Assembly (NCBI RefSeq): GCF_003236295.1
Contig: NZ_POTW01000034.1
Span: forward strand, 1-57,929
DNA: 57,929 nucleotides
Origin: Jiangella anatolica
GTDB taxonomy: Bacteria > Actinomycetota > Actinomycetes > Jiangellales > Jiangellaceae
Reading direction: 5' to 3'
Numbering within the stretch: the first letter of the stretch is position 1; each line of letters opens with the position of its first letter. A program made the position numbers and the translations under genes. The notes beneath the pieces were generated by a model that did no database searches, was not told the origin of the DNA, and saw only the letters and a list, made by a program, of their open reading frames with translations. Below, piece by piece: positions 8,408 to 16,414 of the stretch.

Positions 8408-9112
8408 TCAGTCCCGTCCCTGCCAGGTGCAGATGCAGATCTCGTTGCCCTCGGCGTCGGCCAGCACCCAGAACGCCGGTGCCCGTCCGTCGTTCACCAG
8501 CCGCCCGCCGGCGTCGAGGGCGGCCGCCAGCCGGCGCTGGGCCTCGTCGTGCGGGACGCTGATGTCGAAGTGGATGCGGTTGCGCTGCGGCCGCGGCGCG
8601 TCCATCTGCTGGAACCAGAGCGCGGGGCCCTGGCCGTGCGGGTCGACCAGCGCGTCCGCCGGCCCGTCCAGGCCGGGCTCGTCGGTGTAGGCGAGCACCG
8701 CCTTCCAGAACGGCCGGATCACCGGGATGTCGATCGCGTCGATGGCGATCTCGAGCGACTGCTCGGACCGCGGCAGCCCGCCGATCGCCGCGTCGGCGTC
8801 GCGCCCGGTGGCCCGCAGCGCCGCCGTGATGCGGTCCGCCGCCTCGACGTCCTCGCTGGTCACGTTCGCGATGGCGGGGTCCTGCAGGCTCAGCAGCACC
8901 CGGCCCGGCCGAAGGTCGGCCCGCAGGTGATCGTCGGCGGCGCCCGCCGCCCGCGCGGCCGTCGCCGCTACATCCGCGGCCTCCATCGTCGACCCCACCG
9001 CGACGCCGGTGTGGAACCGCGCGAGGAGATACCGCCAGCCCAGGTGCTCGACGGCGGCCGAGGCGTCGGGGCGGCTCAGCGGGATGAGCGCGGTGTCGTC
9101 CATGCCGGCCAT
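8408..9112 (-). CDS. Fusion of pterin-4a-carbinolamine dehydratase-like and VOC domains
   Basis: The 234-residue product has two parts. Residues about 20-105 resemble pterin-4a-carbinolamine dehydratase (W-R-Y-L, then FHTGVAVG, later VTSEDVEAADRITAAL). Residues about 115-234 resemble a vicinal-oxygen-chelate/glyoxalase-like domain (IPVIRPFWKAVLAY, NRIHFDISVP, WVLADAEGNEICI). Such fusions occur in actinobacteria, but the reaction is not known to me. The dehydratase half lacks an obvious complete catalytic His set. It is the first gene of the minus-strand operon. Confidence 0.75.
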   Translation of the reverse strand: MAGMDDTALIPLSRPDASAAVEHLGWRYLLARFHTGVAVGSTMEAADVAATAARAAGAADDHLRADLRPGRVLLSLQDPAIANVTSEDVEAADRITAALRATGRDADAAIGGLPRSEQSLEIAIDAIDIPVIRPFWKAVLAYTDEPGLDGPADALVDPHGQGPALWFQQMDAPRPQRNRIHFDISVPHDEAQRRLAAALDAGGRLVNDGRAPAFWVLADAEGNEICICTWQGRD

Positions 9113-9145
9113 GCTGGCACGAGGGTCCGACAGAATCGGCGGCTT

Positions 9146-10768
9146 TCAGCCCTGTGCCGCCGCGATGTGGTCGACGGGGCCGGCGTCGTCGACGGGGCCG
9201 GCAGGGCCGGCGGGGCCGCGGACGGCGGCGGCCAGGTCGGTGCGGAGCGCGAACGGCACGAACGCGGCCAGCACCGCGACTCCGAGCACCGTCGCCGCCG
9301 CGAACGCCGTCCGCAGCCCCCACAGCTCCGCGATGAGGCCGGCCAGGGCGGCGCTGGCCGGGATGACGCCCCAGCTGATCATCCGCGACGCCGAATAGAT
9401 GCGGCCGAGCAGCTCCGGCGGCGACAGGTTCTGCCGGATCGTCGCGGCGACGATGCGCCAGATGCTCGATCCCGCCCCCGCGATGACGGCGCCCGCCGCC
9501 ACCGCCCAGATCCCGGCGCCGAGGGCCACCGGCGCCACCAACAGCACCGTGCCGACGGAGTCGAGGATCAGCAGGCGGGTGGTGCCGATCCATCGGCGCA
9601 GCGGCTCGACCAGCACGGACGTGATCAAGCCGCCGACGGCCATGGCGGTCAGCAGCAGCCCGTACTGGGCGGCCGAGAGGCCCAGCGGTCCCGGCTCGAC
9701 CACGTACACGACGAGCAGCGCGGTGGCCACCGCCCAGACGACGTTCATGGCGGCGGTGAACAGGGTCAGCGTCCGCACGACCGGCTGCCCCCACAGGAAC
9801 CGGAACCCGGCGACCAGCTCGCTCCGCCTCCGGCCCGGCGACGGCGAACCGGCGGCGGGGCCGGGGAAGGCCGCGCCGTCACCCGAGCCCGCGGGAGGCG
9901 CCGGGACGCCCCTGCCGCCGGCGGACGCCGCGACCCATGCGGTCACGCCGCCGGGCGCCGCCGCCGGAGCATCCGGGGAAGCCGCCCCATCAGCCACGCC
10001 AACCCCGCTGGCCGCGGGAACGACCACCGCGGCCACGTCAACAACCGGCGCCGGGATCGACGCGGTCACACTGACGTGCGTACCGGTCCCGCTGTCCGCG
10101 GAGATGGCCACGTCCGCGGCGCCGATCGACGCAGCCGCGGCGGATGTCGACGCAACTGCCACTCCTTCGGCAGCAGCCGCGGGCGACGACCGGTGCAGCG
10201 TCATCACCAGCACACCGCCCACCGCGAGCAGATAGAGCGCCGCGCTGGCACCGGTCGCCAGGCCCAGCGTAGCGCCGGCGAGGAGACCGGCGAGTGGCGG
10301 CCCGGCCAGCTGGTTCGTCACGTTGACCGTCGCCTCGATCCGCGCGTTGGCCCGGCTGCGCCCGACCGGCTCGACGACCAGCGGGATGGTCGAGGTCAGG
10401 GCCGTGTCGACCAGCGTCTCCGCCACGCCGAGCAGCACCGCCACGGCAAGGATCAGCGGCAGCGACAGCGCGTCGGCCAGGTAGGCGGCCGTGACCCCGC
10501 CCAGCACCAGCCCGCGCACCGCGTTCACCGTGCCGAGCAGCGCGCGCCGGTCCACCCGGTCCACGATCCAGCCGGCGTGCAGCCCGAACACCGGCCACGC
10601 CAGCGTCAGCGCCGCCGTCACCGCGGCGACCCCACCCGCGGACGCATCGACGGCGAGCGCCAGCAGCGGCAGAACGAACAGCGCCATCCCGTCGCCGAGG
10701 TTGGCCGCGCCCGTCCCGAACCACAGCCCGTTGAACGACCGGCCCAGCGACACCGGCAGCACGCGCAT
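9146..10768 (-). CDS. MFS transporter with long Ala/Gly-rich central loop
   Basis: This 540-residue major facilitator looks like an exporter of the EntS/macrolide-efflux type (NGLWFGTGAANLGDGM in helix 1, ARIEATVNVTNQLAGP in helix 5). ATG at 10768 is chosen for the AAGGGTGAG ribosome binding site six bases before it; upstream ATGs lack one. Between helices 6 and 7, residues about 193-314 form a loop of about 120 residues rich in Ala, Gly, Pro and Val, far longer than in typical members. It is divergent from the CGNR gene across about 100 bp, which suggests the latter may regulate it. The transported compound is unknown. Confidence 0.85.
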   Translation of the reverse strand: MRVLPVSLGRSFNGLWFGTGAANLGDGMALFVLPLLALAVDASAGGVAAVTAALTLAWPVFGLHAGWIVDRVDRRALLGTVNAVRGLVLGGVTAAYLADALSLPLILAVAVLLGVAETLVDTALTSTIPLVVEPVGRSRANARIEATVNVTNQLAGPPLAGLLAGATLGLATGASAALYLLAVGGVLVMTLHRSSPAAAAEGVAVASTSAAAASIGAADVAISADSGTGTHVSVTASIPAPVVDVAAVVVPAASGVGVADGAASPDAPAAAPGGVTAWVAASAGGRGVPAPPAGSGDGAAFPGPAAGSPSPGRRRSELVAGFRFLWGQPVVRTLTLFTAAMNVVWAVATALLVVYVVEPGPLGLSAAQYGLLLTAMAVGGLITSVLVEPLRRWIGTTRLLILDSVGTVLLVAPVALGAGIWAVAAGAVIAGAGSSIWRIVAATIRQNLSPPELLGRIYSASRMISWGVIPASAALAGLIAELWGLRTAFAAATVLGVAVLAAFVPFALRTDLAAAVRGPAGPAGPVDDAGPVDHIAAAQG

Positions 10769-10823
10769 CGGATTCTCACCCTTCATCGGCGTTTCACTGG
10801 TAGTAGTTCTGGCACAAATCGTT

Positions 10824-10860
10824 CTCACCTGTCAACGCAATATGAACGGTGAGATATTCT
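10824..10860 (+). promoter_or_regulatory. Inverted repeat and -10 element upstream of the CGNR gene
   Basis: CTCACC (10824-10829) and GGTGAG (10848-10853) form a perfect inverted repeat. It is followed at once by a -10-like TATTCT (10855-10860), seven bases before the ATG, implying a leaderless transcript. The same CTCACC word recurs at 10775-10780 by the MFS start. The repeat is a candidate operator for the divergent pair. Confidence 0.45.
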
Positions 10861-10867
10861 GGCGGGC

Positions 10868-11440
10868 ATGACCGACGTCGAACTGGTGGGCAATGCGCTC
10901 TGCCTCGACTTCGCCAACACGGTCAACGCGCGACCGGTCGCCCGGCGTGACTGGCTGGCGTCGCCGGAGGAGGTCACGACCTGGGCGCGCGCCGTCGGGC
11001 ATCCTGTCGACGGGGATCCGAGCCTGCGGTTCACCCTCCCCGCCGCGCGCGACCTGCGCGAGGCGGTGTTCCGGGTGTTTGAGCCGCTGGCGCACGGTGA
11101 GGCCGCACCACCGGACGACCTGGAGACGGTGCACGCCACCCACGCGGAGGGGTTCGCGCGCGGCCGGATCGTCGCCGACGGCGAGACGTTCCGGCTGGTG
11201 TGGGCCGAGCCGCAGACCCTGCGCGTACTCCTCTGGGACGTCGCGGCGTCGGCGGTCGGGCTGCTCACGACGGGGCCGCTGCACCGCCTCGGCGACTGCC
11301 CGTCGTGCCACTGGCTGTTCCTCGACACCAGCAAGAACGGGCGCCGCCGCTGGTGCAGCATGGCCACCTGCGGCAGCCGCGACAAGTCACGCCGCTACTA
11401 CGAGACGCGCAGCGCCGGCGATCCCGAAGGCGACGGGTGA
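10868..11440 (+). CDS. CGNR zinc-finger protein (ABATE domain), putative transcriptional regulator
   Basis: This 190-residue protein has an N-terminal ABATE-type stress-response domain (NALCLDFANTV) and a C-terminal zinc-binding CGNR domain. The zinc residues are CPSC (about residues 144-147) and CSMATCGSR (about 163-171), followed by KSRRYYETR. The signature reads CGSR rather than CGNR. Family members are treated as DNA-binding regulators. Being divergent from the MFS gene suggests local control of that transporter. Confidence 0.88.
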   Translation: MTDVELVGNALCLDFANTVNARPVARRDWLASPEEVTTWARAVGHPVDGDPSLRFTLPAARDLREAVFRVFEPLAHGEAAPPDDLETVHATHAEGFARGRIVADGETFRLVWAEPQTLRVLLWDVAASAVGLLTTGPLHRLGDCPSCHWLFLDTSKNGRRRWCSMATCGSRDKSRRYYETRSAGDPEGDG

Positions 11441-11625
11441 GCACACGGCAAGCACACCGGCGCCCGCCACGAGCGCCGTCGGGAGGGCGCGGCGGCGAGC
11501 GCCTTCCGGCGGACGGGGTTGTCCATCACCAGGCTTTCTGGAGCGTCGACACGATTGCACGCGTAGTACGACACGCGATTTCGTGCCGAACGTGATCAAC
11601 TCGGCGCCGGAGCGGCACCAACCCG

Positions 11626-12522
11626 TCAGGACGACGGCAGCGTCGACGAGAAGTGCGCGTCCAGCGCCTCGACGGCGAATGCGACCTGGTCGGACTGGTC
11701 ATAGAAGTCGGTCTGCGACCCCTCGCCCCACACAGCCGAAACCGGGCCACGCAGCCGGGACCGCAACTCCTCGATGTGGGACGGGAACACGCACCCGTCC
11801 GAGTGGACGAACAGCGTCGGCGCCGCCACCACGTCCGCCGTCGACTTGGCGTCGAACGTGAGCCACGGCAGCCAGGACGCCTCGGCCATCTCGTTGCGCC
11901 AGGATGGCAGTGCACCCCGCGAAGGGTTCGCGTAGTAGTCCATCTCGAAGAACATGCCGGCGCGGTCGTTGCCGGGCTCGTACGCGGGCACCGTCATGAC
12001 GACGCCGTCGTCGCGGAAGCGAGCGAGGGCGGCCTGTGCCCGGTCGAGTCGCATGCGCACGCCGTCGATGCCGCCGTAGAAGGGGGCGACCGACTCGGTG
12101 TCGTGGAACCAGCCGGCGACCGAGCCGAAGGACGCGATCGGCGCGCCATAGGCGATCGCCGCCAAGGCGTACTGGGCGCTCGCGCACACCCCGACGTAGC
12201 CGAGGCCGCCGGGACGGACGAACGACAGCGACGAGGCGAACCGGGCGGCCGCGGCGATGTCGGCGATCTTGCGGCTGGGCAGCTCGAACTGCCGCGGCTC
12301 GCCGCCGCTCTCGCCGAAGCCGGCGAAGTCGAACGTGATCGCGGTGTAGCCGCGGGCGGCCAGCTCGGCGGCGTAGAGGTCGGCCATCTGCTCCTTGACG
12401 GTCAGCCAGGACCCGGTCACCAGCACGCCCGGCTGCCGCTCCAGAAGGTCATCGGTGCGACGGTGGACGCGGCCGGCGAGCAGGGTGCCGCTGCTCTCGA
12501 ACACGACGGGAAACGTGGTCAT
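11626..12522 (-). CDS. Alpha/beta hydrolase with Cys at the nucleophile elbow
   Basis: The 298-residue product is an alpha/beta hydrolase. The oxyanion region is GVLVTGSWLTVKEQ, the strand after it AITFDFAGFGESGG, the nucleophile elbow YVGVCASAQY (about residues 108-117) and an acid-bearing FVHSDGCVFPS near residue 240. The elbow reads G-V-C-A-S, so Cys rather than Ser is the probable nucleophile, as in dienelactone hydrolases and some YcjY-like proteins with GICASGGY. It has no signal peptide and is probably cytoplasmic. It lies between two oppositely directed or unrelated genes, so context gives no substrate. Confidence 0.82.
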   Translation of the reverse strand: MTTFPVVFESSGTLLAGRVHRRTDDLLERQPGVLVTGSWLTVKEQMADLYAAELAARGYTAITFDFAGFGESGGEPRQFELPSRKIADIAAAARFASSLSFVRPGGLGYVGVCASAQYALAAIAYGAPIASFGSVAGWFHDTESVAPFYGGIDGVRMRLDRAQAALARFRDDGVVMTVPAYEPGNDRAGMFFEMDYYANPSRGALPSWRNEMAEASWLPWLTFDAKSTADVVAAPTLFVHSDGCVFPSHIEELRSRLRGPVSAVWGEGSQTDFYDQSDQVAFAVEALDAHFSSTLPSS

Positions 12523-12607
12523 GGGCCGACGCTCGCACGCCGGCCCATGACCACGGAGGGTCGAAACCTGCTGACCTCCGGATCGACCCCGGAGCGACCC
12601 GATCGAC

Positions 12608-13963
12608 CTACGGCCGCGTCCGGTGGAATTTGCGGCGGCACTCCTTCAGGTCCACCGTCACCGACTCGCCGAGGTCCACGTTCACCTCGACGGTCTGCAG
12701 GACGGTACCGTCGGGCCGCTCGCAGGTGAGGATCCACGGCTCCTCGTAGAACCCGGTCTGGAACCCGTGCACCCCGTCCTCCTGGTACGCCGGGATCGGC
12801 CGGTACGACGGGTTCACCGCCCACTCGAACTTGCCGTTGCGGCTCTCGATCGTCAGGTCCGAGCCGAGCGTGGTGGTGAACGACGACGGGCGAGTGGCGC
12901 CGTCGGGCTGCAGGTAGGGGCTGGTGTACATGTCGAACGCCTTCGTGACGCGCAGCACGGCGCCCTTCGGCCCCTGGCCCTCGATGACGGCGTACTGGTC
13001 GGGGTCGGCGGCCGTCTCGAGCATCGTCAGCATCGCGTCGCGGTGCTCGTCGTACACGTCGAGGACCTGCGTCTGGTAGGTGCGCGGCACGCCGGCGTCC
13101 GGGCAGGTCTCCGTGGTCAGCGCGAGCCCGCGGGTCGCGTAGTAGGCCCAGTCGATCGCCTCGCCGGTCGTCTCGTAGTCCTCCGCCGACGGCAGCGCCT
13201 TGTAGCCGGGCCCGTAGATCGACGCGACCTCCGACGCGAGCGCGTGCAGCCGGTCGACGTCCTGGGCGGGGCCGGCCTCGAGCTGCAGCGGCGGATACAG
13301 CACGACCTGGATGCAGGTGTGCTGCGTGTTGAACACGACCGCCTGCCGGGTCGACAGCAGCCACTCCATGTTCCGCGTCTCCGGCTCCGACCACGGGGCC
13401 GCCCCGCCGGTGGAGATCGGCAGCCAGCCCAGGCCGTAGTTGCGGTTCATGTCGGTGTTGGTGTCGGTCTGGCGGCGGCCGCGGACGAACCCGTCGACGT
13501 TGACGACGGGCACGACGACGACGCGGGCGCGGTCCAGCAGCCGGGTCACCGAACGGTCGCCGGCGGCCGCGCGCTCGACCAGGTCGATGGCGAACTCCAT
13601 GGTCAGCTCGCCGCTGGGGAACTCGTTGCCGTGGTGCATGCCGACGTCGACGAAGACCGGCTTGCCGTCATCGGCGGTGACGTTCGTGCTGATCTCGACG
13701 CCGCGGACGGTGCGCCCGGACGTCGTCGGATAGGGCAGCGTGATCGGTTTGACCAGGTCGGGATGGTCGGCGACCAGCTCGGCCAGGTCGGCCTCGTAGT
13801 CGGCCAGCGTCCGATACGCGGTGTTGCCGCTGGGCAGCTCGGCGGCCGACGGCTCGGCGGACCCGACAGCGGCGGGAACGGCGACCGCGGGGACCGCCAG
13901 GACGGCCGCGGCGGCCAACGTCAGCGTGCGACGCCTCGAACGGGGGTGACCAGTAAGCCTCAT
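12608..13963 (-). CDS. Secreted M14-family zinc carboxypeptidase
   Basis: This 451-residue protein starts with a twin-arginine-like signal peptide (RSRRRTLTLAAAAVLAV, then AEPSAAE). The M14 zinc site is present as HHGNEFPSGE (the HxxE pair, about residues 110-119), with NVDGF, the substrate-binding DMNRNYG, a third-ligand His in NTQHTCIQ, and the catalytic Glu in LALTTETCPD (about residue 288). A C-terminal beta domain follows (about 320-451). Trimming peptides outside the cell is the likely role. GAGAGGAATG upstream of the ATG can serve as ribosome binding site. Confidence 0.92.
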   Translation of the reverse strand: MRLTGHPRSRRRTLTLAAAAVLAVPAVAVPAAVGSAEPSAAELPSGNTAYRTLADYEADLAELVADHPDLVKPITLPYPTTSGRTVRGVEISTNVTADDGKPVFVDVGMHHGNEFPSGELTMEFAIDLVERAAAGDRSVTRLLDRARVVVVPVVNVDGFVRGRRQTDTNTDMNRNYGLGWLPISTGGAAPWSEPETRNMEWLLSTRQAVVFNTQHTCIQVVLYPPLQLEAGPAQDVDRLHALASEVASIYGPGYKALPSAEDYETTGEAIDWAYYATRGLALTTETCPDAGVPRTYQTQVLDVYDEHRDAMLTMLETAADPDQYAVIEGQGPKGAVLRVTKAFDMYTSPYLQPDGATRPSSFTTTLGSDLTIESRNGKFEWAVNPSYRPIPAYQEDGVHGFQTGFYEEPWILTCERPDGTVLQTVEVNVDLGESVTVDLKECRRKFHRTRP

Positions 13964-14106
13964 GAACGCATTCCTCTCCGCGGGGGACGACGGGGCATGC
14001 AGTCCGAGTCAAGATCGACCGGCTTGCGCCGAGGTTACCGTTTTGTGACGTATGGCACGAGCGATATCGCATGTCACGCCGCGCTGCATGAGTCCGCCGC
14101 GTGCGA

Positions 14107-14112
14107 TAGCTT
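14107..14112 (+). promoter_or_regulatory. -10 element of a probable leaderless promoter (DUF4190 gene)
   Basis: TAGCTT fits the actinobacterial TANNNT -10 and stands six bases before the ATG at 14119, so transcription should begin at or next to the start codon. No Shine-Dalgarno sequence is present. Confidence 0.5.
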
Positions 14113-14118
14113 CCGTGC

Positions 14119-14934
14119 ATGTCCGAGCCCGGCGCGCCGCCGCCCAACCCGTACGCGCAGCCCAGCGGCGCCACGCCACAGCCGCAGCCGCAGCCGTACC
14201 CGTCGACGCCGGCCGGCCCCACCCCGTACCCGCCACCCGGCGGCCAGTACCCGCCGCCACCCGGTGGCCAGTACCCGCCGCCCTACGGCCAGTACCCGTG
14301 GCCTGCCGAGCAGCAGCCCAAGCCCGGCGTCAACGGGCTCGCCGTCGCCGCCCTGGTGCTCGGCATCATCGCGATCTTCCCGCTGGCGATCATCTTCGGC
14401 ATCATCGCGCTGGTCCAGATCTCCCGGACCGGGCAGAAGGGCCGTGGCCTCGCGATCGGCGGGCTGGTGACGGCCGGGCTGTGGCTGGCGCTCATCGTCG
14501 GCGCGATCATCTGGGCGGTCATGACGATGGCCGACCGCGACGAGGACGGCGCCATCGTCGAGGAGGGCGACGTCTCGACGCTGGACCTGCGGGTCGGCGA
14601 CTGCGTCACCGGGCTGCGCGACACCGAGGACGAGACGAGCATGGCGACGGTACCGGCGCTCCCCTGCGACCAGCCGCACGAGGGCGAGGTGTACGCGACG
14701 TTCGACCTGGACGAGGGCGAGTATCCCGGCGAGGCGGTGCTCTTCGCGACCATCGAGGAGCGATGCCTCGAGGAGCTGGAGACGTTCTCGCAGCAGGCCT
14801 GGGACGACCCGAACATCAGTGTCTTCTACCTGTATCCGGAGGAGCGCAGCTGGTCGTACGACCGTGGCGCCGTCTGCATCGCCTACGCCCTAGAAGGCAC
14901 GCTCACCGGGAGCCTGGCCACACAGGACGGGTGA
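14119..14934 (+). CDS. DUF4190 / septum-formation-type membrane protein
   Basis: The 271-residue product has a Pro/Gln/Tyr-rich cytoplasmic N-terminus (residues 1-70), two close transmembrane helices with GLAVAALVLGIIAIFPL and LAIGGLVTAGLWLALIVGA (about 75-140), typical of DUF4190, and an extracellular C-terminal domain of the septum formation family (LRVGDCVTGL...LPCDQPHEGEV...C...VCIAY) with paired cysteines. The function is unproven; members are actinobacterial envelope proteins. It starts from an apparently leaderless promoter and is divergent from the M14 peptidase. Confidence 0.85.
   Translation: MSEPGAPPPNPYAQPSGATPQPQPQPYPSTPAGPTPYPPPGGQYPPPPGGQYPPPYGQYPWPAEQQPKPGVNGLAVAALVLGIIAIFPLAIIFGIIALVQISRTGQKGRGLAIGGLVTAGLWLALIVGAIIWAVMTMADRDEDGAIVEEGDVSTLDLRVGDCVTGLRDTEDETSMATVPALPCDQPHEGEVYATFDLDEGEYPGEAVLFATIEERCLEELETFSQQAWDDPNISVFYLYPEERSWSYDRGAVCIAYALEGTLTGSLATQDG
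14233..14301 (+). repeat. 24-bp coding tandem repeat (PPGGQYPP)
   Basis: Two 24-bp units (14233-14256 and 14257-14280) differ by one base. A third, shortened 21-base unit ends at 14301. They encode the Pro-rich PPGGQYPP repeats of the membrane protein and may vary in number between strains. Confidence 0.8.
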
Positions 14935-14963
14935 ACACCTGACGGAGTGGCTTGCGGTCTGAG

Positions 14964-14982
14964 TTAGGTTAGGCAAACCTAG
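14964..14982 (+). promoter_or_regulatory. Iron box (IdeR/DmdR-type operator) for the siderophore operon
   Basis: TTAGGTTAGGCAAACCTAG matches the actinobacterial consensus TTAGGTTAGGCTAACCTAA at 17 of 19 positions. It lies 37 bp before the first siderophore gene. Known DmdR/IdeR repressors bind this box with Fe(II), so the operon should be shut off in iron-replete cells. Confidence 0.92.
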
Positions 14983-15019
14983 TTGACTGCAGATCATTCT
15001 CCGTGAAAGGACCGCGCCC

Positions 15020-16414
15020 GTGGCGTACCCCGAGGGTCTCAGGCTCGCCGAACCGCCAGCAACCGGAACCGCCGAACCCGCCGACGACCTGCTCGAACGC
15101 CAACGCCGCCGAGAGTCCTCCGCCCGCTCCTACCCCCGCCGGCTGCCGATCGCGCTGGTCGCGGCCAGCGGCAGCACCGTCCGCGACCGCCAGGGCCGCG
15201 AGTACCTCGACTGCCTGGCCGGCGCGGGCGCGCTGGCGCTGGGGCACCACCACCCGGTCGTCGTCCAGGCGCTGCGGGACGTCCTCGACGAGGGGACGCC
15301 GCTGTCGACGCTGGACCTGCCGACGCCGGTCCGGGACCGGTTCGTCGAGCAGCTCTTCGAGGTGCTGCCCGAGCCGCTGCGCGACGGCCGCATCTTGTTC
15401 TGCGGGCCGACCGGCGCCGACGCCGTCGAGGCGGCGGTCAAGCTGGCCCGGACCGCGACCGGCCGGTCCGGCGTCCTCGCGTTCGGCGGCGCCTACCACG
15501 GCATGACCCAGGGCACGCTCGCGCTGACCGGGCGCAAGGCGGTGAAGGAGCCGCTGGGCACGCTGTTGCCCGACGTCCACCACCTGCCGTTCCCGACGGC
15601 GTTCCGCTCGCCGTTCGGCGTGAGCGACAGCGACGGGGCCGCGATGGCCGGCCGGCTGGTGGAGTGGGCCCTGACCGACGACCTCAGCGGCATCGCGACG
15701 CCGGCCGCCGTCATCGCCGAGCCGGTGCAGGGCGAGGGCGGCGTGCAGCCGATGCCGCCGGCCTTCGCCGCGACCGTTCGCCGCGCCACCCGCGCGGCGA
15801 ACACCGTCCTCATCGCCGACGAGGTGCAGACCGGCCTCGGCCGCACCGGCGACCTGTGGGCGAGCGAGGCGATCGGCCTGGATCCGGACGTGCTGGTGCT
15901 GTCCAAGGCGATCGGCGGCGGGCTGCCGCTGGCGGTGATCGTGCACCGCGGCGAGCTCGACGGCTGGCAGCCGGGCGCCCACGCCGGCACGTTCCGCGGC
16001 CAGACGCTGGCGCTCGCGGCGGGCGCGGCGACGATCCGCGAGGTGGTCCGCGCCGGGCTGGCGCAGCGGGCCCGCGAGGCCGGCCGCCGGCTGACCGAGG
16101 GACTGCTCGCCGTCGCCGCCGATGACCCCAGGGTCGGGCACGTCCGCGGCCGCGGCCTGATGGCCGGCGCCGAGCTGGTCGACCCCGGCGTGGTCGACGC
16201 GGACGGCGTCCCGGTGCCGGACGGCTGGCTGGCCGCCCGGGTGCAGCGCGCGATGCTGGAGCGCGGCGTCATCGTCGAGGTCGGCGGCACGCACGACGCC
16301 GTCGTCCGGTTCCTGCCGCCGCTGATCATCACCGACGACGAGCTGGACCGGGCGGTCGAGGCGTTCGGCGCGGCGCTGCGGTCGGTGCACGCGGACGAAG
16401 GTGCCGACCGATGA
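15020..16414 (+). CDS. Diaminobutyrate--2-oxoglutarate aminotransferase (siderophore, RhbA-like)
   Basis: This 464-residue class III PLP aminotransferase makes L-2,4-diaminobutyrate from aspartate semialdehyde in the rhizobactin 1021 pathway. Visible motifs are GREYLDCLAGAGALALGHHHP near the N-terminus, GPTGADAVEAAVKLAR, GGAYHGMTQG, IADEVQTGLGRTG and the PLP lysine in VLSKAIGGGLPLAV. The GTG start has GAAAGGA eight bases upstream and follows the iron box. Its stop overlaps the next start (ATGA). It is first in the operon and supplies diaminobutyrate to the decarboxylase. Confidence 0.92.
   Translation: MAYPEGLRLAEPPATGTAEPADDLLERQRRRESSARSYPRRLPIALVAASGSTVRDRQGREYLDCLAGAGALALGHHHPVVVQALRDVLDEGTPLSTLDLPTPVRDRFVEQLFEVLPEPLRDGRILFCGPTGADAVEAAVKLARTATGRSGVLAFGGAYHGMTQGTLALTGRKAVKEPLGTLLPDVHHLPFPTAFRSPFGVSDSDGAAMAGRLVEWALTDDLSGIATPAAVIAEPVQGEGGVQPMPPAFAATVRRATRAANTVLIADEVQTGLGRTGDLWASEAIGLDPDVLVLSKAIGGGLPLAVIVHRGELDGWQPGAHAGTFRGQTLALAAGAATIREVVRAGLAQRAREAGRRLTEGLLAVAADDPRVGHVRGRGLMAGAELVDPGVVDADGVPVPDGWLAARVQRAMLERGVIVEVGGTHDAVVRFLPPLIITDDELDRAVEAFGAALRSVHADEGADR

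Noticed and set aside
7901-10852. A 983-codon plus-strand open frame
   Set aside because: It spans three unrelated minus-strand genes and intergenic regions, and shows no domain. It is a GC-driven shadow frame.
11387-11599. A small minus-strand frame with a short hydrophobic stretch
   Set aside because: It overlaps the 3' end of the CGNR gene, has no good start or ribosome binding site, and is not needed to explain the 185-bp gap.
14233-14301. The repeats in the DUF4190 gene and the CopC linker as CRISPR-like arrays
   Set aside because: They are in-frame coding repeats without spacers, and no cas genes are present.
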